Shown piece by piece: positions 1-6,792 of a stretch of DNA of 7,093 bases. A program made the position numbers and the translations under genes. Positions within the stretch are counted from its first letter, which is position 1. Every line of letters begins with the position of its first letter. Below the pieces are notes generated by a model. The model was not told the origin of the DNA and did not search any database. It was given only the letters and a program-made list of their open reading frames with translations. This stretch comes from Comamonadaceae bacterium CG_4_10_14_3_um_filter_60_75 (lineage in GTDB: Bacteria; Pseudomonadota; Gammaproteobacteria; Burkholderiales; Burkholderiaceae_C), in assembly GCA_002784245.1 (NCBI GenBank), contig PFKL01000184.1, forward strand, positions 1 to 7,093. The letters are read 5' to 3'.

Positions 1-2057
1 GGGTGATTGACAACATCCCGATCCGGATTTTCTGGAAAGACCGCCATTCACGCTATCTGGGCTGCAACCCGAGTTTTGCGCAGGACGCAGGATTTACCAA
101 TGTTGACGATGTGGCCGGCAAGGACGACGCGGCAATGACTTGGCGCGAATCGGCTGACGAATTGCAAAGCATTGACCAGCTTGTCATGAGCAGCAACCAG
201 CCCAAGCTTGGCTACGAGGAACAGCAACCCGACGGCAAAGGTGGCGTGCAATGGTTGCGCACCTCCAAGGTGCCGCTGCGCGACGCCCAGGGTGAAGTCT
301 TCGGCGTTCTTGGCTTGTACGAGGATGTGACCGAGCGACGCCATACGCAAGATCAGTTGCGCTTGGCCGCCAGTGTTTTCGAGTCTGCGCGCGAAGGCAT
401 TTTCATCACCGACATGTTTGGCAATATCATCGAGGTGAACCACGCCTTTACCGTCATTACCGGCTACAGTCGCGCCGAAGTTATCGGGCGTAACCCGCGG
501 CTGCTTAACTCCGCACGGCAAGACGCTGCGTTTTACACCACGATGTTCGCCGAGCTGCAGCGCCAGGGCCATTGGCAAGGTGAGTTGTGGAATAAGCGCA
601 AGAACGGCGAGGTCTACGCCGAAATGCTGACGGTGACAGTGGTGCGTGACGAACATGGCACTGCGTCGCACTACGTGGCGTTGTTCTTTGACATCACCGC
701 CATCAAGATGCATCAGCAGCAGTTGGAGCACATTGCGCACTTTGACGCGCTGACCGATCTACCCAACCGGGTGATGTTGCACGACCGTCTGCACCAGACC
801 ATGGCGCAGGCGACGCGGCGCGGACAGTTGCTCGCGGTGGTGTACCTCGACCTCGACGGTTTCAAACAGGTCAACGACGCTTTTGGCCACGACGCCGGTG
901 ACCGGCTGTTGGTGGCGGTCTCTGACCAGATGAAACATGCCCTGCGCGAAGGCGATACGCTGGCGCGTCTGGGCGGTGACGAATTTGTGGCGGTGCTGAC
1001 CGACCTGAACGACGTCAACGACTGTGCCAGTACGCTCAATCGCTTGCTCGAAGCCGCAGGCCAGCCGATGGTGCTGGGCGACGCCGAGCTGAACGTGTCA
1101 GCCAGCCTGGGCGTGACGTTTTTTCCGCAGGCCGAGCCGGTGGATGCCGACCAGCTGTTGCGCCAGGCCGACCAGGCCATGTACCAGGCCAAGCTGTCGG
1201 GCAAGAACCGCTATCACACCTTTGACGCCGCACATGACCGCAGCGTGCGTGGCTTGCACGAGCGTCTGGAAGAGGTGGCCAAGGGCATCGAGCGCGATGA
1301 ATTTGTGCTCTATTACCAGCCCAAGGTGAACCTGCGCAGCGGGGTGGTTTTTGGCGTGGAAGCACTTATCCGCTGGCAACACCCCACCAAGGGGCTGCTG
1401 CAGCCAGGGCAATTTTTGCCGTCGATTGAGAACCAGCCGTTGTCGGTTGCGCTGGGCGACTGGGTCATTCAAGCGGCGGTGCAGCAGATTTCGCAGTGGC
1501 ACAGCGTCGGGCTTGATGTGCAGGTCAGCGTCAATGTGGGCGCACGCCAGCTGCAACAAGATGATTTTGTCGCCAAGCTGGCGCAGGTGTTGGCACAGAA
1601 CCCGTTGGTGGCACCGTCGCAGCTGGAAATCGAGGTGCTCGAAACCAGTGCGCTGCAAGACATTGAACGTACGGCCAAGGTCATGCAAGCCTGCACCGCG
1701 CTGGGCGTCGGTTTTGCGCTGGATGACTTTGGCACCGGTTACTCGTCGCTGACGTACCTGAAGCATTTGCCGGTGCGTACCATCAAGATCGACCAGAGTT
1801 TTGTGCACGACATGCTGCTTGATGCCGATGACCTGGCGATTCTGGACGGTGTGATCAGCCTGGCGCGGGCGTTCAAGCGCTCGGTGATCGCCGAGGGCAT
1901 GGAAACCATTGCGCAGGGCACGCGTTTGTTGCAGATGGGCTGCGAGCAGGCGCAGGGCTATGGCATCGCGCGGCCCATGCCGGCGGCGGATTTTCCGGGC
2001 TGGTTGCAGCGCTGGCAGCCTGATCCAGCGTGGGTTGCAGCTACCAGTCTTCCTTGA
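1..2057 (+). CDS. PAS-PAS-GGDEF-EAL cyclic-di-GMP synthase/phosphodiesterase (5' partial)
   Basis: A sensory enzyme for cyclic-di-GMP turnover, cut by the left edge. The frame is open at base 3; the first visible codon, GTG, falls inside a PAS domain, so the true start lies upstream. Numbering from that codon: PAS 1 about 1-112 (IFWKD, RYLGCN), PAS 2 about 119-234 (GIFITD, NHAFTVITGYS), GGDEF domain about 240-405, EAL domain about 420-672. The cyclase active-site motif GGDEF is intact at 324-328. An RxxD product-inhibition site (REGD, 315-318) sits five residues before it. The phosphodiesterase side keeps EAL (453-455), the NVGARQL asparagine, the glutamate of EIEVLE, DDFGTG (574-579), the lysine of TIKID and the glutamate of AEGME. 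Both activities are therefore plausible; which dominates cannot be told. No membrane segment is visible, but the missing N-terminus could hold one. The stop overlaps the convergent permease gene. Confidence 0.95.
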   Translation, partial: VIDNIPIRIFWKDRHSRYLGCNPSFAQDAGFTNVDDVAGKDDAAMTWRESADELQSIDQLVMSSNQPKLGYEEQQPDGKGGVQWLRTSKVPLRDAQGEVFGVLGLYEDVTERRHTQDQLRLAASVFESAREGIFITDMFGNIIEVNHAFTVITGYSRAEVIGRNPRLLNSARQDAAFYTTMFAELQRQGHWQGELWNKRKNGEVYAEMLTVTVVRDEHGTASHYVALFFDITAIKMHQQQLEHIAHFDALTDLPNRVMLHDRLHQTMAQATRRGQLLAVVYLDLDGFKQVNDAFGHDAGDRLLVAVSDQMKHALREGDTLARLGGDEFVAVLTDLNDVNDCASTLNRLLEAAGQPMVLGDAELNVSASLGVTFFPQAEPVDADQLLRQADQAMYQAKLSGKNRYHTFDAAHDRSVRGLHERLEEVAKGIERDEFVLYYQPKVNLRSGVVFGVEALIRWQHPTKGLLQPGQFLPSIENQPLSVALGDWVIQAAVQQISQWHSVGLDVQVSVNVGARQLQQDDFVAKLAQVLAQNPLVAPSQLEIEVLETSALQDIERTAKVMQACTALGVGFALDDFGTGYSSLTYLKHLPVRTIKIDQSFVHDMLLDADDLAILDGVISLARAFKRSVIAEGMETIAQGTRLLQMGCEQAQGYGIARPMPAADFPGWLQRWQPDPAWVAATSLP

Positions 2058-4641
2058 CCGCCAGCACGGCGTCTTTGCCCGCAGCCGCACGCCCGGCCAG
2101 CCAGGCGGTGAGCGTGCCTGCGGCCACCACCGCCAGGCACAGTGCCAGCAGTTTCAGCCACGGCAGCATCAGGTCCATGCTCCAGTGAAAGCTCTGCGGG
2201 TTGACCACGTGCACCAGCACCGCCGACACCACCAACCCCAGCCCCAGTCCGGCAATCGCGCCCAACGTTGTCCAGGCCGCGCCTTCGAGCGCCACCACGC
2301 CAAGAATCTGTCGGCGCGTGAGCCCCAGGTGGGCTAGCAGACCAAACTCTTTGCGCCTTGAGAGCACCTGCGCACTGAAGCTGGCCGCCACGCCAAAGAG
2401 GCCAATGGCAATCGCCACCGCCTGTAGCCAATAGGTGACCGCAAAGCTGCGGTCAAAAATCTTCAGTGACACGGCGCGGATTTGCGCAGCGGTGCCAAAT
2501 TCAAGCAGGTCGCCGCTGTCGGGTACGCCGCCATGGTCTGCGCCTGGCGCGGGCGCAGTCGGCTTGCCTGTGGCCAGCGTCAGCAGCGCTTGCTGCACCT
2601 GCGGCGCTTGTGTAGGTTCATCCAGCCACAGCGCCAGGTCGTTGGCGCGCTCGTCACCGGTCAGGCGTTTGAAGTCAGCCTGGTCGATGGCAATCGCCCC
2701 GGTCTGGCGTGAGTAATCCCGCCACACGCCAGCTACATAAAACGTAGCTTTCTGCGCTTGCCCCGTCTGGGCTAGAGGTCTGAAAGCCTTTGAAAGCAAA
2801 GGGAAGCTCTGGCCCAACTGCGCGCCGTGCAGGTCGACCACTGCCTCGCTCACGTAGACGCCAATCTGCCCAGGCGGCACTGGTAGCGGCGGGTCTTTCA
2901 GCGGCAGGCTGCGCGCCGGCTCGCTCAGGTCTTTGGCCAGCAGCGCCACAGCGGGCAGGCTGGGCTGCAGCAGCAGCGGCATCTGGCGCTGCGCCTGGAG
3001 CTTTTTAACGCCGGGCAACTGGCCAGCAGCGGCGATGAAGTCGGGGCTGAAGTACACCGTGTCGGCCGTGCCCAGGTTGCCGCTGCTGCGCACGTACAGG
3101 TCAGCGGGCAGCACGCGGTCGAGCCACTGGGTGACCGAATCGCGAAAGCTTGCCACCATCACTGTCAGCGCCACCGCCAAGCTGAGGGACGCGACCACGC
3201 CGCTGACGGCCACTGCGGCGGTGTCGCGCTGGCGGCGCGCGCGCTCCACCGCCAGCAGCGGCAGCGTCTGGCGCGCCAAGCGGGGACTGAGCCACCCCAA
3301 CAGCAAGCCGATCAACCAGGGCAGCGCGGTGATGCCGCCCACCAGCAGCAGGCCAACCGAAAAGTACGCCGCCAATGGGATGCCAAAAACAGGTGGAGCG
3401 CTTGTCAGTACTGCGCCAGAAGCTATCAAAATAAGACTGACCCAGTGGCCCTTGTTGGGTGCAATCAGACTGCCCAGGCCTTTGAGCGTTTGCGCCGGTG
3501 GCAACCGTTGCGCCGCGCGCGCCGGCCACCAGCCGCCGACCATGGCCGCCGCCACACCCAAAGCGCCATAGAGCAGCGCGGCGCTGGCGCTGAACTGCAG
3601 CGTAGGCGACGCGCCCGAGAAAAAGCCGCCGCCCAGATCGCCGCCGAGCAGCCGCAGCGCCAACGCCGCCAGCGCCGTGCCCAACGCCAGGCCGGCCACG
3701 CTGCCCACCACGCCCAGCGCCAGGGATTCCCACAGCACCAGCGCCAGCCGGTCGCGTCCGCACAGACCCAGCACGCCGAGCAGGGCAAACTGCTGCGCGC
3801 GCTTGGCCACACTCAGCGACAGCACCGAAAACACCAGAAACGCGCCGGTAAACAGCGCAATCAGCGCCAGCACCGTCAGGTTGACACGGTAGGCGCGTGA
3901 CAGGTTGCTGATTTGCGACTGCGCGTCCTCCGGCTTGGCTACGCTCACATTGGCGGGCCAATCGGGTGCCGCTTGCAGTGCGCGGGCAAAGGCATCGCGG
4001 TCCACGCCGGCTTGCAGCGCCAGGTCGATGCGCGTGAGTTGGCCGGGCTTGTCAAACAGGTCTTGCGCCGCGCCAATGTCCATCACCGCCACCGCCGGGC
4101 CGCTGGCAGCCACCGTGCCCGCCACGTCCACCGGCTGCCAGGCCATGCCGCTTTGCAGTTGCAAACCGGTTTGCCCGGCGCTCAGCCGCTGCGCGGCGGC
4201 GTTCAAAAACACCTGGTTGGGGGCAAACACAGTCCAGCGGTCGCCGCGGCGGGCGCTGCTGGGAACAGGCATCAGGTCGGGCGAGATGCGCAGCACCACC
4301 AGCGCATCGACGCCAACGACGCGCAAGGCGCGCTTGCCTTGCGCGGTCATCACATAGCTGCCGGTTTCGAGCACGGGCGAGGCCAGCGCCACCTGCGGCT
4401 GGCGCGCCACCTGTGCGTACAAGGCCTCGTCGATGTGGCCTTGCACGGCGCGCAGCTCCAGGTCGCTCTGGCCGCCAACCGAGCGCGCCGCCTGGGCAAA
4501 CTCGTCCAGCGCACTGGCGTTGATCAGGTGGACAGAGAACGCCAGTGCCACGCCCAGCATCACCGCCAGCACGGCTGCAGCATTGCGCCACGGGTGCTGA
4601 CGCAGCTCTTGCCAGGAGAAGGTTTTGAGTAGGTCAAGCAT
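2041..4641 (-). CDS. FtsX-like ABC transporter permease, YbbP/LolC-type, 866 aa
   Basis: Inner-membrane permease with two FtsX-type halves. Hydrophobic segments suggest about ten helices: near 21-40, 255-279, 299-332, 351-371, 400-418, 421-451, 475-498, 735-760, 779-812 and 828-850. Large extracytoplasmic regions lie at about 41-250 and 500-733, as in E. coli YbbP (about 800 residues). Such permeases work with a LolD/YbbA-type ATPase, and a fragment of one sits at the head of this operon. Related systems act on lipids, lipoproteins or other envelope molecules; the substrate here is unknown. I chose the ATG at 4641 rather than the TTG one codon upstream because it forms a TGATG overlap with the preceding stop; no strong ribosome binding site is seen, so coupling is likely. 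Residues about 614-638 look like an extra hairpin-rich insertion before the conserved-looking AGVWRDYSRQ stretch. Confidence 0.93.
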   Translation of the reverse strand: MLDLLKTFSWQELRQHPWRNAAAVLAVMLGVALAFSVHLINASALDEFAQAARSVGGQSDLELRAVQGHIDEALYAQVARQPQVALASPVLETGSYVMTAQGKRALRVVGVDALVVLRISPDLMPVPSSARRGDRWTVFAPNQVFLNAAAQRLSAGQTGLQLQSGMAWQPVDVAGTVAASGPAVAVMDIGAAQDLFDKPGQLTRIDLALQAGVDRDAFARALQAAPDWPANVSVAKPEDAQSQISNLSRAYRVNLTVLALIALFTGAFLVFSVLSLSVAKRAQQFALLGVLGLCGRDRLALVLWESLALGVVGSVAGLALGTALAALALRLLGGDLGGGFFSGASPTLQFSASAALLYGALGVAAAMVGGWWPARAAQRLPPAQTLKGLGSLIAPNKGHWVSLILIASGAVLTSAPPVFGIPLAAYFSVGLLLVGGITALPWLIGLLLGWLSPRLARQTLPLLAVERARRQRDTAAVAVSGVVASLSLAVALTVMVASFRDSVTQWLDRVLPADLYVRSSGNLGTADTVYFSPDFIAAAGQLPGVKKLQAQRQMPLLLQPSLPAVALLAKDLSEPARSLPLKDPPLPVPPGQIGVYVSEAVVDLHGAQLGQSFPLLSKAFRPLAQTGQAQKATFYVAGVWRDYSRQTGAIAIDQADFKRLTGDERANDLALWLDEPTQAPQVQQALLTLATGKPTAPAPGADHGGVPDSGDLLEFGTAAQIRAVSLKIFDRSFAVTYWLQAVAIAIGLFGVAASFSAQVLSRRKEFGLLAHLGLTRRQILGVVALEGAAWTTLGAIAGLGLGLVVSAVLVHVVNPQSFHWSMDLMLPWLKLLALCLAVVAAGTLTAWLAGRAAAGKDAVLAVKEDW
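2731..2801. repeat. Hairpin-rich, repeat-like patch inside the permease gene (copy A)
   Basis: Three small inverted repeats sit side by side: AGCTAC/GTAGCT (2731-2736 and 2744-2749), GCCC/GGGC (2760-2763 and 2769-2772), and CTTTG/CAAAG (2788-2792 and 2797-2801). A TGAAAGC direct repeat occurs at 2781 and 2791. Positions 2744-2778 align without gaps to 5300-5334 inside pabBC at 20 of 35 bases, ending in a shared GGGCTAGAGG. The patch is read in frame as permease residues about 614-638 and looks longer than the loop usual in this family. It resembles, from memory only, short dispersed repeats of Comamonadaceae genomes. Confidence 0.45.
3399..3437. repeat. Possible third, degenerate repeat-like patch in the permease gene (copy C)
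   Basis: GCGCTTG, ten bases, then GCCAGAAG reproduces the spacing of copy A (GCGCTTG, ten bases, GCTAGAGG), with 17 of 25 bases matching, and continues into an AT-rich GCTATCAAAATAAG. It is read in a different codon phase from copies A and B, and falls in a membrane segment of normal length (residues about 402-415), so it may be coincidence. Confidence 0.25.
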
Positions 4642-4934
4642 CAACGCTCAAAGCAGTAGTTGCGGGTGACTTCAGCCACCTGCACGGTGTAAGACTCGTA
4701 CCAGCGCTCACGCCCAAGTTGTTGTGCCAGCAGGTGTTCTGACTGCGCCCGCCAGGCGCGGATGTGAGCCTCAGACGGCCAATAAGACAGGGCGATTTCT
4801 TCGTTGCCCTCAGTCACCGCAGTGAATTCAAGGCAGCCAAATTGCCCCAGCGCCAGCTCCCGCATACGGGCGGCCACTTGGCTGTATTCGGCGTCGGATT
4901 GACGAACCTTGGCGCGAAAGATGACGACGAACAT
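4641..4934 (-). CDS. Antibiotic biosynthesis monooxygenase (ABM) fold protein, 97 aa
   Basis: A small single-domain protein of the dimeric alpha/beta-barrel ABM superfamily, resembling the YqjZ-like branch. It opens with a beta strand (FVVIFRAKV, 2-10), followed by a helix with MRELAL (24-29). It then carries the family-like stretches EIALSYW (46-52) and QQLGRERWYESY (71-82). Members include quinol and heme-degrading monooxygenases, but many have no known reaction; no heme or metal ligand can be assigned here, so the substrate is unknown. The frame stays open to an ATG at 5006, but that would overlap the end of pabBC and add 24 residues unlike the family. The ATG at 4934 has a good AGGAA seven bases upstream and begins exactly at the first strand. 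The gene starts 22 bp after pabBC and its TGA shares one base with the permease ATG. Confidence 0.88.
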   Translation of the reverse strand: MFVVIFRAKVRQSDAEYSQVAARMRELALGQFGCLEFTAVTEGNEEIALSYWPSEAHIRAWRAQSEHLLAQQLGRERWYESYTVQVAEVTRNYCFER

Positions 4935-4941
4935 GGGGTCG

Positions 4942-4946
4942 TTCCT
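4942..4946 (-). promoter_or_regulatory. Ribosome binding site for the ABM-fold gene
   Basis: The minus strand reads AGGAA here, followed by seven bases and then the ATG at 4934. This is the clearest Shine-Dalgarno match among the three internal starts of the operon, and it settles the start of this gene against the longer frame beginning at 5006. Confidence 0.7.
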
Positions 4947-4956
4947 GATTGAGTGT

Positions 4957-6792
4957 TCAAACCAGTTTGGCATCCAGCCAACCGCGCAGGCTGTTGACAA
5001 AGGCAAAAGCTTGCACGCGCGGCAGGTCAGCCACGCGCACCACGGCCTCAGCCACGCGGCCTTCGGTCAGGGCGATCTGTCGACCCACACCGCCCAGCAG
5101 GCCACATTGCAGCGGTGGGGTGACCCAGCGGCCGTCAAGCAGGCACGCAATGTTGCCACGGGTGCATTCGGTCAGCTCACCAGAAGGGTTGTAGAGCAGG
5201 GTGTCGAAAACGGTAGGGTCGCTGGGTGCAAAGGCGTCGTAGTGCGCCCGGCGGGTGGTTTTGAAGCGGGTGAATTCGCTGTTGAATGCTTCAAAAGGTG
5301 TCGCTGCTAGAGCAAGACAAACGGGGGCTAGAGGCTGATTGAATATAAATTTTTCGGCGCTTGCCTGGCCATTGGCTGCCAGCAGCAGGCGCACCCGCCA
5401 TGCGGCAACATCTGAGGCTGAATTCAGCTGAGCGCTGCACTGTGCAGCTGAAAGTTTTGTCGTCGGCTGCGCCAAAGTTTGCAATGTTGCGCGAATCTGT
5501 GCTTCATCAAACCCATAGCCAAAATGTCTTGCAGCCGTCTCCATTCTTGCGAGGTGTGCTACCAAATTAAGATAGTTGCCCTGTTCCAGCCGCAGCGTCT
5601 CCAGCAGTTCGAACGCTTCGCTGGCACGTTCCAGGTAGATACGCTTGTGCTGCCATTCTTGCCACTCGGCGTCCAACTTGGCGTCTGCCGTGATGCCGCT
5701 GCCCACGCCACAGTGCGCCTGGGTGCCACGCAGCGCGACGGTGCGGATCGCCACGTTAAAGGTGGCATGCCCGCCCGGGCGCACCAAGCCAATGGCACCG
5801 CAGTACACGCCACGGGCTCGCGGCTCCAATGCCTTGATAGCGCGCATTGCCTGCACCTTGGGCGCGCCGGTGATCGAGCCGCATGGAAACAGCGCGCCAA
5901 ACACATCGGCCAGCGTGGTGCCAACCCGCGTGCGGGCAGTGACGTCTGACACCATCTGGTGCACTGTGGGCAGGGTCTGCACCGTAAATAGCCGGGGCAC
6001 TTTGACCGAATTTGGCTGGGCGATGCGCGACACGTCGTTGCGCAGCAAGTCCACGATCATCACGTTTTCGGCACGCTCTTTGGGTGACGCGCACATGGCT
6101 TGCACCAGCGCTTCGTCTTGCGCCGCGTTAGCGCCGCGGGGTGCAGTACCTTTCATGGGGCGCGTCAGCAAGCGCCCGCCAGATTCTTTGCCTGATCGGT
6201 CAGCTTCGGGTTGCCAGTCAAAGAACAGCTCGGGCGAGACAGACAACACCTGCTCGGACCCGGTGTCCATGAAAGCAGCGTAGCCGCCGGGTTGGGCGCG
6301 TTGCAGACGGGCAAACAGCGCCAGCGGATCGCCAGTGCACGCGCCTTGCAACAGTGTGGTGTAGTTGACTTGGTAGTAGCTGCCAGCCGAAATGTCGCTG
6401 TGGATGCGCGCCATGGCGGCATCGAATTCGGCGCGATCCAGCGTGGGCTGCCATTTGACTTGAGTTTGCGCATCGTTGGCGGCGAGCTGGTCTGGCCAGG
6501 GTTGGGATTGTGCAAAAACGCCGAACCAGGCCAGCGGCACATTGGCGGTATCGGTCTGATGCACTGTAAACGCTGCATCAAATGCAGGCGCCGCCTCGTA
6601 GCGCACATAGCCCACGCACCATTGACCTTGCCGCGCAGCGGCGTGTACCGCGTCCAGCACGGGTTTGACTTGGTCAAGCGTGTGCGCCACCAACGTGTGC
6701 AGCGGAGCGCTAAAAGCGCAGCGCACGGCGGCGTCTGCGCCGTGCGGATCGCAGAAGTCAATCAGTACAGTCGGCAGAGTTGACGGTGTCAT
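4957..6792 (-). CDS. pabB: Bifunctional aminodeoxychorismate synthase component I / 4-amino-4-deoxychorismate lyase (PabB-PabC fusion)
   Basis: Cytosolic enzyme of folate synthesis, 611 aa. The N-terminal chorismate-binding part (about 1-370) aminates chorismate to 4-amino-4-deoxychorismate, using ammonia from a PabA glutaminase not encoded here. The C-terminal class IV aminotransferase-fold part (about 375-611) is a PLP lyase releasing pyruvate and 4-aminobenzoate. PabB marks are PMKGT with Lys214, the lysine that separates this enzyme from anthranilate synthase (alanine there), the VDLLRND stretch, and GSITGAPK at 305-312. PabC marks are Lys511 in FKTTRR, the expected PLP lysine by alignment with E. 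coli PabC IKHLNR, then LTECTRGNI and GLLGGVGRQ. The ATG at 6792 overlaps the ATPase stop as ATGA, with only a weak AGG nearby, so coupling is likely. The lyase half contains two AT-richer, repeat-like patches (residues about 447-458 and 480-498) absent from my mental consensus of the family. Confidence 0.95.
   Translation of the reverse strand: MTPSTLPTVLIDFCDPHGADAAVRCAFSAPLHTLVAHTLDQVKPVLDAVHAAARQGQWCVGYVRYEAAPAFDAAFTVHQTDTANVPLAWFGVFAQSQPWPDQLAANDAQTQVKWQPTLDRAEFDAAMARIHSDISAGSYYQVNYTTLLQGACTGDPLALFARLQRAQPGGYAAFMDTGSEQVLSVSPELFFDWQPEADRSGKESGGRLLTRPMKGTAPRGANAAQDEALVQAMCASPKERAENVMIVDLLRNDVSRIAQPNSVKVPRLFTVQTLPTVHQMVSDVTARTRVGTTLADVFGALFPCGSITGAPKVQAMRAIKALEPRARGVYCGAIGLVRPGGHATFNVAIRTVALRGTQAHCGVGSGITADAKLDAEWQEWQHKRIYLERASEAFELLETLRLEQGNYLNLVAHLARMETAARHFGYGFDEAQIRATLQTLAQPTTKLSAAQCSAQLNSASDVAAWRVRLLLAANGQASAEKFIFNQPLAPVCLALAATPFEAFNSEFTRFKTTRRAHYDAFAPSDPTVFDTLLYNPSGELTECTRGNIACLLDGRWVTPPLQCGLLGGVGRQIALTEGRVAEAVVRVADLPRVQAFAFVNSLRGWLDAKLV
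5300..5353. repeat. AT-richer repeat-like patch inside pabBC (copy B)
   Basis: The plus strand reads GTCGCTGCTAGAGCAAG, ten bases, GCTAGAGG, then a strongly AT-rich tail (5337-5353) in an otherwise GC-rich gene. It shares GGGCTAGAGG and overall spacing with the patch at 2744-2778 in the permease. Both are read in the same codon phase, giving PLA at 487-489 here and 622-624 in the permease. It encodes pabBC residues about 480-498, just before the PLP lysine region. Confidence 0.4.
5423..5452. repeat. Nested inverted repeats inside pabBC
   Basis: TTCAGCTG at 5423-5430 pairs perfectly with CAGCTGAA at 5445-5452 around a 14-base loop. Inside and overlapping it, GCTGCAC (5434-5440) pairs with GTGCAGC (5442-5448) around one base, so the two pairings exclude each other in part. 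The sequence is coding (residues about 447-458) in a linker of the lyase domain, so it may be a small in-frame insertion or simply chance in an alanine/serine-rich loop. Confidence 0.45.

Noticed and set aside
1098..2090. Long minus-strand open frame (330 codons) opposite the EAL domain
   Set aside because: It lies wholly antisense to a strongly conserved EAL domain, has no recognisable domain of its own, and long antisense frames are common in GC-rich genes.
3913..4632. Plus-strand open frames opposite the permease (also 3445-3900)
   Set aside because: They are antisense to the permease, with His/Arg/Ala/Gln-rich composition typical of a shadow frame and no family motif.
4935..5006. Longer N-terminus for the ABM-fold protein from the ATG at 5006
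   Set aside because: It would add 24 residues overlapping the pabBC end and unlike the family, whereas the ATG at 4934 has a proper ribosome binding site and starts at the first beta strand.
5337..5359. AT-rich stretch resembling a -10 promoter box
   Set aside because: TATA-like hexamers are present on both strands, but no credible -35 hexamer lies about 17 bases upstream on either, and the stretch codes for part of PabBC.
5560..5584. GCTACCAAATTAAGATAGTTG as a further repeat copy
   Set aside because: It encodes the conserved-looking GNYLNLVAHLARME segment of the lyase domain, so ordinary coding constraint explains it.
4957..6792. Anthranilate synthase (TrpE) or isochorismate synthase instead of PabB
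   Set aside because: The PMKGT motif with lysine and the fused PLP lyase domain point to aminodeoxychorismate synthase.
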